A stretch of DNA of 64,000 nucleotides from Candidatus Aalborgicola defluviihabitans (lineage in GTDB: Bacteria; Pseudomonadota; Gammaproteobacteria; Burkholderiales; Burkholderiaceae_C). Below are positions 44,838-53,822 of the stretch, piece by piece. The DNA lies in contig JADIXX010000003.1 of the NCBI GenBank assembly GCA_016705575.1, positions 372,001 to 436,000 of the forward strand. The letters are read 5' to 3'. The position numbers and the translations under genes are program-made. Each line of letters begins with the position of its first letter. Positions within the stretch are counted from its first letter, which is position 1. The notes under the pieces were generated by a model. That model saw only the letters and a program-made list of their open reading frames with translations. It had not been told where the DNA came from and did no database searches.

Positions 44838-45497
44838 ATGACGACCGACTCCCTGCTTTTGTTCATTGCTGCCGGTCTGCTGCTTAACCTGACGCCGGGG
44901 CCGGACGTGTTGTACATCGTCAGCCACGCCTTGCGCAGTGGCGCGCGTGCTGGCATGGTGGCCGCGTTGGGCATTACCACTGGCTGCTTTGTGCACATCA
45001 TTGCCGCTGCGGTGGGTGTGAGCGCATTGATGGCAGCGTCGGCCACGGCGTTTACCGTGCTCAAGTGGGCAGGCGCCGCTTATCTGGTTTATGTGGGCAT
45101 TCGATTGCTGTTCTTCAAAATCGAGAATGCTATTACTTTGGAAGCTACCCATGTAGACTTGACGAGGGCTAGAGGCCATATTGACTACAAGGTAGTTTTC
45201 TTGCGTGGCTTCTGGACCAATGCACTCAACCCCAAGGTGGCGCTGTTTTTTTTGGCCTTTGTGCCCCAGTTCATCGCACCCGCCGTAGAGCACAAGCCGC
45301 TGGCCTTTTTGCTGCTGGGCCTGCTGTTCAACTTCAACGGTCTGTGGGTCAATCTGGGCTGGGCCGTGGCCGCTGCCTGGTTGGCAGGTCGTGCTGATGT
45401 GGTGCAAAAGAGCATGCACTGGCTGGACCGTGTCGCGGGTGCCCTGTTCATCGGTTTTGGAATCAAACTGGCGCTTACGCAGGCGCCCCACGCTTAA
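44838..45497 (+). CDS. LysE/RhtB-family amino-acid exporter
   Basis: The 219-residue membrane protein has about six helices. Family motifs are LLLNLTPGPDVLYIVSHALR, SGARAGMVAALGITTGCFVH and RGFWTNALNPKVALFFLAF. The cytoplasmic loop after helix 3 (AITLEATHVDLTRARGHIDY) is encoded by a repeat family I copy in frame. It probably exports homoserine, threonine or similar amino acids. It sits inside the interrupted trp cluster. Confidence 0.88.
   Translation: MTTDSLLLFIAAGLLLNLTPGPDVLYIVSHALRSGARAGMVAALGITTGCFVHIIAAAVGVSALMAASATAFTVLKWAGAAYLVYVGIRLLFFKIENAITLEATHVDLTRARGHIDYKVVFLRGFWTNALNPKVALFFLAFVPQFIAPAVEHKPLAFLLLGLLFNFNGLWVNLGWAVAAAWLAGRADVVQKSMHWLDRVAGALFIGFGIKLALTQAPHA
45126..45185 (+). repeat. 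dispersed repeat family I, copy 8 (in-frame in LysE-family gene)
   Basis: ATGCTATTACTTTGGAAGCT leads to the core TGACGAGGGCTAGAGGCC. Confidence 0.7.
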
Positions 45498-45514
45498 CGC
45501 AAAAGGAATTCAGC

Positions 45515-46573
45515 ATGCCAACCCCCATCGGACACATCACGCCGCAGGAAGCCCTGCAGCGCACCATTGAGCACCGCGAAATCTTCCACGACGAGATGCT
45601 GCACCTGATGCGCCAGATCATGTCGGGCGAGATGTCGCCGGTCATGATGGCCGCCATCACCACCGGCTTGCGCGTCAAGAAGGAAACCATTGGCGAAATC
45701 ACCGCTGCCGCGCAGGTGATGCGCGAGTTTTCCACGAAAGTCGAAGTGGCCGACCGCACCCACCTGGTGGACATTGTGGGCACTGGGGGTGATGGCTCGC
45801 ACACCTTCAACATTTCCACCTGTTCCATGTTTGTGGCGGCGGCGGCGGGTGCCAAAGTCAGCAAGCACGGGGGCAGAAGCGTCAGCAGCAAGAGCGGCAG
45901 CGCCGACGTGCTGGAGAGCCTGGGCCTGAACATCAACCTCTCCCCCAAGGCCATTGCCCAGTGCATTGCCGAAGTGGGCCTGGGCTTCATGTTCGCGCCC
46001 AACCACCATCCGGCCATGAAGAGCGTGGCGCCGGTGCGCCGCGAGATGGGCATCAAAACCATCTTCAACCTGCTGGGGCCACTGACCAACCCGGCCAACG
46101 CACCCAATATCCTGATGGGTGTGTTCCATGCCGATCTGGTGGGTATCCAGGTGCGGGTGATGCAGCGCCTGGGTGCCGAGCACGCGGTGGTGGTGTATGG
46201 CCGCGACGGCATGGACGAGGTGAGCCTGGGTGCAGCCACTTTGGTGGGCGAGCTCAAGGATGGCGTCATCACCGAATACGAAATCCACCCCGAAGATTTT
46301 GGAATGGTCATGGCCAGCAACCGCACTCTCAAGGTGGAAACGCCTGAAGACTCACGCGCCATGTTGCTCGGTGTGCTGGACAATCAGGCCGGTGCGCCCA
46401 AGGACATTGTGGTGCTCAATGCCGGCGTGGCGCTGTACGCGGCCAACGTCACCAAGACCATGGCCGAAGGCATAGCACTGGCCCGTGCCACCATCGAATC
46501 CGGCGCGGCCAAAGCCAAGTTGCAGGCCTTGATTGCGATGTCCAAAGCCCTGGCTGACAAGGAGACAACATGA
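45515..46573 (+). CDS. trpD: anthranilate phosphoribosyltransferase
   Basis: The 352-residue enzyme adds phosphoribose to anthranilate. The PRPP-binding loop is VGTGGDGSHTFNISTC, followed by KHGGRSVSSKSGSADVLE and a metal-binding DGMDEVSLG. It overlaps trpC by 4 nt (ATGA), so the two are translationally coupled. Confidence 0.96.
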   Translation: MPTPIGHITPQEALQRTIEHREIFHDEMLHLMRQIMSGEMSPVMMAAITTGLRVKKETIGEITAAAQVMREFSTKVEVADRTHLVDIVGTGGDGSHTFNISTCSMFVAAAAGAKVSKHGGRSVSSKSGSADVLESLGLNINLSPKAIAQCIAEVGLGFMFAPNHHPAMKSVAPVRREMGIKTIFNLLGPLTNPANAPNILMGVFHADLVGIQVRVMQRLGAEHAVVVYGRDGMDEVSLGAATLVGELKDGVITEYEIHPEDFGMVMASNRTLKVETPEDSRAMLLGVLDNQAGAPKDIVVLNAGVALYAANVTKTMAEGIALARATIESGAAKAKLQALIAMSKALADKETT

Positions 46574-47358
46574 GCGACATTCTGGACAAGATCGTTGCCG
46601 TCAAACACCAGGAGGTGGCTGCGGCCAAACAGCGCATATCGCCAGAGGTCATGCGCGCTGACGCACAAAGCCGGGTGCTGACCCGTGATTTTGTCGGTGC
46701 CCTGCGTGCCAAAATTGCCGCTGGCAAACCGGCCGTGATTGCCGAGATCAAAAAGGCCAGCCCCAGCAAAGGCGTGCTGCGCGAAGACTTCATTCCCGCC
46801 GACATCGCCCAAAGCTATGCGGAGTGCGGTGCGGCCTGCCTGTCGGTGCTGACCGATGTGCAATTCTTCCAGGGCCAGGTGGACTACCTCAAGCAGGCGC
46901 GGGCCAGCTGCCAGCTACCGGTGCTGCGTAAAGACTTCATGGTGGACCCGTACCAAATTTACGAGTCGCGTGCCATGGGAGCAGATTGCGTCCTCTTGAT
47001 TGCCGCCTGTCTGGATGACGCCCAGATGAAAGACCTGGAAGCCATTGCCCGCAGCCTGGACATGGCGGTGCTGGTGGAGGTGCACGATGGCGCCGAGTTG
47101 GAGCGGGCGCTCAAACTCAAAACGCCGCTGATTGGCATCAACAACCGCAACCTCAAGACCTTTGAAGTCTCGCTGGATACCACCTTGGCGCTCAAGGCCA
47201 AGGTGCCCGCAGACCGCCTTCTGGTGACGGAGAGCGGTATTCTGACGCGCGACGATGTGCTGCGCATGGGTTCCGCAGGCGTCAATGCCTTCCTGGTGGG
47301 TGAAGCCTTTATGCGCGCACCCGAACCGGGCGAGGCGTTGGCCGCCTTGTTTGGCTGA
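46570..47358 (+). CDS. trpC: indole-3-glycerol phosphate synthase
   Basis: The 262-residue TIM-barrel enzyme is a monofunctional TrpC. Catalytic segments are VIAEIKKASPSKGVLRED, LRKDFMVDPYQIYESRAMGA, LVEVHDGAEL, IGINNRNLKTFEV and VTESGILTRDDV. The downstream ung gene starts 13 nt after its stop. Confidence 0.96.
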   Translation: MSDILDKIVAVKHQEVAAAKQRISPEVMRADAQSRVLTRDFVGALRAKIAAGKPAVIAEIKKASPSKGVLREDFIPADIAQSYAECGAACLSVLTDVQFFQGQVDYLKQARASCQLPVLRKDFMVDPYQIYESRAMGADCVLLIAACLDDAQMKDLEAIARSLDMAVLVEVHDGAELERALKLKTPLIGINNRNLKTFEVSLDTTLALKAKVPADRLLVTESGILTRDDVLRMGSAGVNAFLVGEAFMRAPEPGEALAALFG

Positions 47359-47371
47359 ACCCGAATTCGTT

Positions 47372-48136
47372 ATGCCCCTGTTTGCGAAGTCGCAAGGTCT
47401 CGACGCCATGGATGCGGATGCTTTGGGGCCCTTCGCAAGTGGGGAGTTGGCCACGGCCAACCCAGCTGACTGGCCGGTTGCACCCGGCTGGCAGGGTTTG
47501 GTGGATGATTTTTTTCAATCGGGCACCGGCCAAAGTCTGCTGGTATTTTTGCAGCAGCGTTTACAGGCCGGCGCCACCGTCTTCCCACCGCAGCCACTGC
47601 GCGCCTTGCTACTCACGCCGCCCGAATCGGTGCGCGTCGTCATCTTGGGACAAGACCCTTACCACGGGCGCGGTCAGGCTGAAGGCTTGGCGTTTTCCGT
47701 GGCGCCTGGTGTGCGATTGCCGCCGTCCCTGCGCAATATCTTTAAAGAGTTGCGGCGTGACCTGGGTACGCTGCTCCCGTCCTTCCCGCAGCCTGGCGGC
47801 AGCCTGGTGCAGTGGGCGCAAGACGGTGTGCTGCTGCTCAACACCTGCCTGACCGTGGAGGAGGGCCTGCCCGCCAGCCACGCTGGCAAGGGCTGGGAGG
47901 CGTTGACCGACGCCGTGATTCGCCGCGTCTCGCAGGATGCGGCACCGACGGTGTTCATGCTGTGGGGTGCCCACGCACAGAGTAAACGGGCCCTGATCGA
48001 CGCCACGCGGCATCTGGTGCTCGTTGCCAACCACCCATCACCCTTGTCTGCTCTGCGCCCGCCACTGCCCTTTATCGGGTGTGGCCATTTCTCACAGGCA
48101 CAAGCCTGGCGGGAGGGGCATGCAGCGAACAGCTGA
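47372..48136 (+). CDS. ung: uracil-DNA glycosylase
   Basis: The 254-residue family 1 UDG excises uracil from DNA. The catalytic motif is ILGQDPYHGRGQAEGLAFSV, then LLLNTCLTVEEG and the Leu-loop NHPSPLSALRP. Translation from ATG 47372 gives a longer variable N-terminus than most; ATG 47408 is an alternative. Clustered with trpC. Confidence 0.94.
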   Translation: MPLFAKSQGLDAMDADALGPFASGELATANPADWPVAPGWQGLVDDFFQSGTGQSLLVFLQQRLQAGATVFPPQPLRALLLTPPESVRVVILGQDPYHGRGQAEGLAFSVAPGVRLPPSLRNIFKELRRDLGTLLPSFPQPGGSLVQWAQDGVLLLNTCLTVEEGLPASHAGKGWEALTDAVIRRVSQDAAPTVFMLWGAHAQSKRALIDATRHLVLVANHPSPLSALRPPLPFIGCGHFSQAQAWREGHAANS

Positions 48137-48194
48137 AATGGACTGCAGTGATGCAGTCAAATAAGAAATATTGGAATAATCTTGGGCGCCGGAT

Positions 48195-48223
48195 ATGACA
48201 GTGCCAAGAGTTCATGGCATAAT
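48195..48223 (+). promoter_or_regulatory. sigma-70-type promoter for the tRNA-tuf cluster
   Basis: ATGACA (48195-48200) and CATAAT (48218-48223) are spaced by 17 nt and lie 15 nt before the tRNA-Tyr gene. Confidence 0.6.
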
Positions 48224-48238
48224 CCGGGGTTCACCTTA

Positions 48239-48324
48239 GGAGAGGTGGCCGAGTGGTTAATGGCAGCAGACTGTAAATCTGCCCTCTTACGAGTACGCTG
48301 GTTCGAATCCAGCCCTCTCCACCA
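48239..48324 (+). tRNA. tRNA-Tyr (GUA)
   Basis: GGAGAGG pairs with CCTCTCC to close the acceptor stem, and ACCA follows. The anticodon loop CTGTAAA holds GTA. There is a long variable arm as expected for tRNA-Tyr, and TTCGAAT in the T loop. CCA is encoded. Confidence 0.96.
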
Positions 48325-48407
48325 GTGATAACGGATTGGTAAATGGCTGCCGCGTTGTTTTTGATGATTTAAAAACATTGCAGTAGTTGCTTGCAAGGCG
48401 AGCCTAT

Positions 48408-48481
48408 GCGGGGTTCGTATAGTGGTAATACCTTAGCCTTCCAAGCTAAAGCGAGGAGTTCGATTCTCCTACCCCGCTCCA
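48408..48481 (+). tRNA. tRNA-Gly (UCC)
   Basis: GCGGGGT pairs with ACCCCGC before TCCA. The anticodon loop CTTCCAA holds TCC. T loop TTCGATT. CCA is encoded. Confidence 0.96.
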
Positions 48482-48516
48482 CAGTCTGTTGTCGCAGGAT
48501 GTTTGTGAAAGTTTTT

Positions 48517-48591
<75 letters not shown>

Positions 48592-48663
48592 GTTTTGCGT
48601 TGCTGGTGCGTTTAGCACGGTGACAGTTGTTGATTTGACCTCATTACTTTTCGGAGTCTGACA

Positions 48664-49854
<1,191 letters not shown>

Positions 49855-49863
49855 GAATTGCGA

Positions 49864-49939
49864 AGGGGTATAGCTCAATTGGCAGAGCGTCGGTCTCCAA
49901 AACCGAAGGTTGTAGGTTCGATTCCTACTGCCCCTGCCA
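49864..49939 (+). tRNA. tRNA-Trp (CCA)
   Basis: AGGGGTA pairs with TGCCCCT before GCCA. The anticodon loop CTCCAAA holds CCA. It lies 9 nt after tuf, ahead of secE. Confidence 0.95.
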
Positions 49940-49969
49940 CCCGGTTGAGATAAAACTGGTGGCACTCAG

Positions 49970-49993
49970 GCCCGCTACGCTGTAGCGGGCTTT
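49970..49993 (+). terminator. hairpin after tRNA-Trp
   Basis: GCCCGCTAC and GTAGCGGGC form a perfect 9-bp stem with a 3-nt loop followed by TTT. The short T-run suggests a partial terminator or processing signal before secE. Confidence 0.55.
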
Positions 49994-50036
49994 GGCGTCT
50001 TGAGCAGAATGATTTTGAATCAATGTAGAAACGCGA

Positions 50037-50432
50037 ATGACAAAGAATATGGCCACTTCACAAATACAAACTGTCAATACAGGGGCAGACAAAGCCAAGC
50101 TGGGCGCTGCTTCTGCCGTGGTGGTGGCTTCGCTGGTCGCTTTCTACATGCTGGACAAGCAGGGTTCCTTGATCCAGTGGGCGGCTTTGCTCGTGGGTCT
50201 GGGCGTTGCGGTGGCACTGTTCTTTACTGCAGAGTCCGGTCGTCAGTTGGCGGCGTTTGGACGCGACGCGTGGCGCGAGGTTAAAAAAGTCGTCTGGCCC
50301 GCACGCAAGGAAGCGATCCAGATGACAGCCTACGTGTTCGGATTCGTGCTGATCATGGCGCTATTCTTGTGGCTGACGGACAAGACCTTGGAATGGTTGT
50401 TTTACGACCTGATTTTGGGATGGAAAAAATGA
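50037..50432 (+). CDS. secE: preprotein translocase subunit SecE
   Basis: The 131-residue protein (ATG 50037, or ATG 50049) has three membrane helices and the conserved cytoplasmic amphipathic segment AFGRDAWREVKKVVWPARKE before the last helix. It stabilises SecY in the translocon. Its stop overlaps the nusG start. Confidence 0.94.
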   Translation: MTKNMATSQIQTVNTGADKAKLGAASAVVVASLVAFYMLDKQGSLIQWAALLVGLGVAVALFFTAESGRQLAAFGRDAWREVKKVVWPARKEAIQMTAYVFGFVLIMALFLWLTDKTLEWLFYDLILGWKK

Positions 50433-51022
50433 TGACCGACGTCGCAGAAAACTCCGTGCCTGAATCTATGGCTGCTCCGGCCGCCAATCCAGATCTGCGT
50501 TGGTATGTAGTGCATGCCTATTCGGGTATGGAAAAAACGGTTGAGCGCAACATTTTGGAGCGTATTGCGCGATCTGGCATGCAGACCAAATTTGGCCGGA
50601 TTCTGGTTCCCATGGAAGAGGTGGTTGAGGTCAAAAATGGCCAGAAACGCACGACCGAGCGAAAATTTTTCCCTGGCTACGTGCTGGTGGAAATGATCAT
50701 GGATGACGATACCTGGCACTTGATCAAGCACACCAACAAGGTCACTGGCTTTGTCGGTGGCACCAAGAACCGTCCAGCCCCAATTTCCGAGGCTGAAGTG
50801 ATGAAGATCGTCAATCAGATGCAGGAAGGTACGGAGAAGCCACGGCACAAGGTTGAGTTTGTGGTGGGTGAGTTTGTTCGGGTCAAGGAAGGCCCGTTTA
50901 CTGATTTCAATGGCTCGGTTGAAGATGTGAACTACGAGAAGAGCAAGGTGCGGGTTGCCGTCACCATCTTTGGACGTTCCACGCCCGTCGAGTTGGAGTT
51001 CTCTCAGATCGAAAAAACGTGA
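50429..51022 (+). CDS. nusG: transcription termination/antitermination factor NusG
   Basis: The 197-residue protein starts at ATG 50429, overlapping secE (ATGA); ATG 50432 is an alternative. The NGN domain has WYVVHAYSGMEKTVERNI and FFPGYVLVEM. The C-terminal KOW domain has VGEFVRVKEGPFTDFNGSVE. It binds RNA polymerase and links it to Rho or the ribosome. Confidence 0.96.
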   Translation: MMTDVAENSVPESMAAPAANPDLRWYVVHAYSGMEKTVERNILERIARSGMQTKFGRILVPMEEVVEVKNGQKRTTERKFFPGYVLVEMIMDDDTWHLIKHTNKVTGFVGGTKNRPAPISEAEVMKIVNQMQEGTEKPRHKVEFVVGEFVRVKEGPFTDFNGSVEDVNYEKSKVRVAVTIFGRSTPVELEFSQIEKT

Positions 51023-51026
51023 TTCT

Positions 51027-51127
51027 TGTGGGTCAGACCACTCGCGCAGCGATGTGCTCTGACCCCAACTTAGTGTGAGTATTTGTGGGTCAGACCACTT
51101 GCGAAGCAATGTGCTCTGACCCCAACT
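51027..51127 (+). repeat. tandem hairpin repeats (family II) between nusG and rplK
   Basis: Two 44-nt copies (51027-51070, 51084-51127), 57 nt apart, each begin TGTGGGTCAGACCAC and end CTCTGACCCCAACT. GGGTCAGA pairs with TCTGACCC in each. They may act as attenuators or RNA-processing sites between nusG and the ribosomal genes. Confidence 0.7.
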
Positions 51128-51243
51128 GAATAGAAGGTTCGCATTTTCCGACTTGGTGCGAACAGCAGAGAAAAGTCGTTAACCCCGGGGAGCTGTGGGC
51201 TGAATAGGTCAGTACCGCAGCGTTTTACCCGTAAGGAGAAATC

Positions 51244-51675
51244 ATGGCGAAAAAAATCGTCGGTTTTATCAAGCTGCAAGTGCCAGCCGGTAAGGCCAAC
51301 CCATCACCCCCCATCGGCCCGGCCCTGGGTCAACGTGGTTTGAACATCATGGAATTCTGCAAGGCATTCAATGCGCAGACCCAAGGTGTTGAGCCAGGTC
51401 TGCCTTTGCCCGTGGTGATCACGGCGTTTGCTGACAAGAGCTTCACGTTCATCATCAAGACGCCGCCTGCGACCGTTTTGATCAAGAAGGCCATTAAGCT
51501 GGACAAAGGTTCTGCTAATCCGCTGAAAGACAAAGTTGGCAAGATCACCCGTGCACAGCTCGAAGAGATTGCCAAGATCAAAATGAAGGACATGAATGCT
51601 GCCGACCTGGAGGGCGCTGTTCTCACCATCGCAGGTACCGCGCGTTCCATGGGTGTGACTACGGAGGGCGTATAA
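51244..51675 (+). CDS. rplK: 50S ribosomal protein L11
   Basis: The 143-residue protein has the L11 signatures LQVPAGKANPSPPIGPALGQ near the start and IAGTARSMGVTTEG at the end. It binds the GTPase-centre RNA. AAGGAG precedes the start. It is immediately followed by rplA. Confidence 0.97.
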   Translation: MAKKIVGFIKLQVPAGKANPSPPIGPALGQRGLNIMEFCKAFNAQTQGVEPGLPLPVVITAFADKSFTFIIKTPPATVLIKKAIKLDKGSANPLKDKVGKITRAQLEEIAKIKMKDMNAADLEGAVLTIAGTARSMGVTTEGV

Positions 51676-52371
51676 ATGACCAAGCTCACTAAAAAACAAA
51701 AAGCCCAAGTTGGCAAAATTGACAGCAACAAGCTGTATCCGCTGGGTGACGCGCTCGGTTTGGTCAAAGAGTTTGCCAATGCCAAGTTCGATGAATCCAT
51801 CGACGTTGCGGTGCAACTTGGCATCGATGCCAAGAAGTCTGACCAAGTTGTGCGTGGCGCTGTCGTGCTGCCAAACGGCACTGGCAAGACCAAGCGTGTG
51901 GCCGTGTTCGCCCAAGGGGCCAAGGCTGAAGAAGCCAAGGCAGCTGGCGCTGACATCGTCGGTATGGACGATCTGGCTGCCATGGTCAAGGCTGGTGACA
52001 TGCCTTTCGACATTGTGATCGCAGCTCCCGATGCAATGCGCATTGTGGGTACGCTGGGTCAAATCCTCGGCCCACGTGGTCTGATGCCTAACCCCAAAGT
52101 TGGCACCGTGACGCCCGATGTTGCGACTGCTGTGAAGAATGCCAAGGCAGGTCAGGTGCAGTTCCGTGTCGATAAGGCCGGTATTGTGCACTCCACTATT
52201 GGACGTCGCTCGTTTGACTCTGCCCAGCTGCAGGGCAACCTGGCGGCATTGGTGGACGCTTTGCAGAAAGCCAAGCCGGCTACCAGCAAGGGTTTGTATT
52301 TACGCAAAGTCGCAGTTTCGTCCACGATGGGCGTGGGTGTCCGTGTGGACATTCAATCCATCGCGGCGTAA
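51676..52371 (+). CDS. rplA: 50S ribosomal protein L1
   Basis: The 231-residue L1-stalk protein starts directly after the rplK stop. Signatures are VLPNGTGKTKRVAVFAQG, LGPRGLMPNPKVGTVTPDV and the C-terminal VRVDIQSI. In E. coli L1 represses its own operon by binding the mRNA leader. Confidence 0.97.
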   Translation: MTKLTKKQKAQVGKIDSNKLYPLGDALGLVKEFANAKFDESIDVAVQLGIDAKKSDQVVRGAVVLPNGTGKTKRVAVFAQGAKAEEAKAAGADIVGMDDLAAMVKAGDMPFDIVIAAPDAMRIVGTLGQILGPRGLMPNPKVGTVTPDVATAVKNAKAGQVQFRVDKAGIVHSTIGRRSFDSAQLQGNLAALVDALQKAKPATSKGLYLRKVAVSSTMGVGVRVDIQSIAA

Positions 52372-52604
52372 TTGTAAAAAATTTGAGTGGCCGGCAACGG
52401 CTGCTTGATGTGGTGGGTCGCATGGCCTTCGGGTTATGCGAGTCATCCAAGACCGTTGGTGTGCAATTTAATGCACTTAATACAAAAACCAACGCAGATG
52501 GCGATCCCGCTGCAGATGGAATGAGAATTTCTGTTAACAGTTGGTCGCTGCAATGTGGAGCGTGGCGTGGCGCAAGCTGCAAAGCGCATTTAAAGGAGTA
52601 GACC
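52372..52604 (+). promoter_or_regulatory. rplJ leader region (probable L10 autoregulatory leader)
   Basis: This 233-nt gap before rplJ contains several potential stems (CCGTTGG with CCAACGC; GTGCA/TGCAC around 52470) and ends with AAGGAG. The position equals the L10(L12)4-binding leader of other bacteria. A separate rplJ promoter may also be here. Confidence 0.5.
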
Positions 52605-53132
52605 TTGAGTTTGAATCGTAGTGAGAAGGAAGCGGTCATCAGTGATGTGACCGGCCTCGCCGCTAAAGCTCAAACGCTCGTGATCGCGGAATACCGTGGC
52701 ATCACGGTCGCTGACATGACCAAACTGCGCATTGCCGCGCGCAGCAACGGTGTGACCCTGAGTGTGTTGAAAAACACCTTGGCTCGCCGTGCTGTAGCAG
52801 GTAGCGGTTTCGAAGTGGTGGCTGACCAGATGACCGGTCCTCTGATCTACAGCTTTTCCGAAGACGCCGTGGCTGCCGCCAAAGTGGTAGCCGAGTTCGC
52901 GAAAACCAACGACAAGTTGGTGATCCGTGCTGGTGCGTACGGTGGAAAAGTTCTGGACGTGAACGGCGTTAAACAGCTTGCAAGCATCCCTTCCAAGGAA
53001 GTGTTGTTGGCACAGTTGCTGGGCTTGATGCAATCCCCCATTTCGCGTACAGCCCGTGTGCTGGCCGCACTGGCGGAACAGCGTGGCGCAGGTGCAGCAG
53101 ATGCTGCTCCCGCAGAGGCAGTGGCAGCGTAA
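52605..53132 (+). CDS. rplJ: 50S ribosomal protein L10
   Basis: The 175-residue protein begins at TTG 52605. The unusual start is supported by AAGGAG 6 nt upstream and by the normal beginning MSLNRSEKEAVISDV. It anchors L7/L12 dimers through its C-terminal helix, and the Ala-rich tail is typical of Betaproteobacteria. Confidence 0.95.
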   Translation: MSLNRSEKEAVISDVTGLAAKAQTLVIAEYRGITVADMTKLRIAARSNGVTLSVLKNTLARRAVAGSGFEVVADQMTGPLIYSFSEDAVAAAKVVAEFAKTNDKLVIRAGAYGGKVLDVNGVKQLASIPSKEVLLAQLLGLMQSPISRTARVLAALAEQRGAGAADAAPAEAVAA

Positions 53133-53175
53133 TTGCTCCATTGTCGGTAGTAACCAATATTGTTAGGAAATCAAA

Positions 53176-53547
53176 ATGGCATTCGATAAAGACGCATTTT
53201 TGACCGCGCTGGACAGCATGACGGTCATGGAACTCAACGACCTGGTGAAAGCCATCGAAGAGAAATTTGGTGTGAGCGCTGCCGCTATGGCCGGCCCCGC
53301 TGCCGCTGCTGGCCCCGCTGCCGCTGCTGAAGAGAAGACCGAGTTCAACGTCGTTCTGCTCGAAGCTGGCGCGCAAAAAGTGCAGGTCATCAAGGCCGTT
53401 CGCGAGATCACCGGTCTGGGCTTGAAAGAAGCCAAGGACCTGGTTGACGGCGCACCCAAGAACGTCAAGGAAGGCATCGCCAAGGCTGACGCTGAAGCTG
53501 CCAAGAAGAAGCTGGAAGAAGCTGGCGCCAAAGTCGAACTCAAGTAA
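53176..53547 (+). CDS. rplL: 50S ribosomal protein L7/L12
   Basis: The 123-residue stalk protein has an N-terminal dimerisation helix (VMELNDLVKAIEEKFGVSAA), an Ala/Gly/Pro hinge and the C-terminal domain EKTEFNVVLLEAGAQKVQVI. It recruits translational GTPases. Confidence 0.97.
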   Translation: MAFDKDAFLTALDSMTVMELNDLVKAIEEKFGVSAAAMAGPAAAAGPAAAAEEKTEFNVVLLEAGAQKVQVIKAVREITGLGLKEAKDLVDGAPKNVKEGIAKADAEAAKKKLEEAGAKVELK

Positions 53548-53563
53548 TCGATCATTGTGGCTG

Positions 53564-53596
53564 GGCTGGGATGCTCCCAAAGGGCTCCCAGCCTTT
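53564..53596 (+). terminator. rplL-rpoB attenuator hairpin
   Basis: GGCTGGGA (53564-53571) pairs with TCCCAGCC (53586-53593), followed by TTT. It resembles the partial terminator that lowers rpoBC transcription relative to rplJL in E. coli. The rest of the 275-nt gap holds no gene. Confidence 0.6.
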
Positions 53597-53822
53597 GCTG
53601 CTTGTGGACTTCATGTTAGTGCACACCAAAAAACCGTGGCCCCACTGTTTTTTAGTGTCTTCTGACCCCGACTGCAGAAGATGCCTTGGAACGGGTTGCG
53701 TGCAATGCGCAGCCGTCCGCCAATGATTGGTAGTGGCCAATCGCCAAGCCTGTTGAGAGTGATGCTCAACGACACAGTCGCCAAGGACCCCCAGGTTCCT
53801 TTAGTCTTTGCCCGGAGATCTA

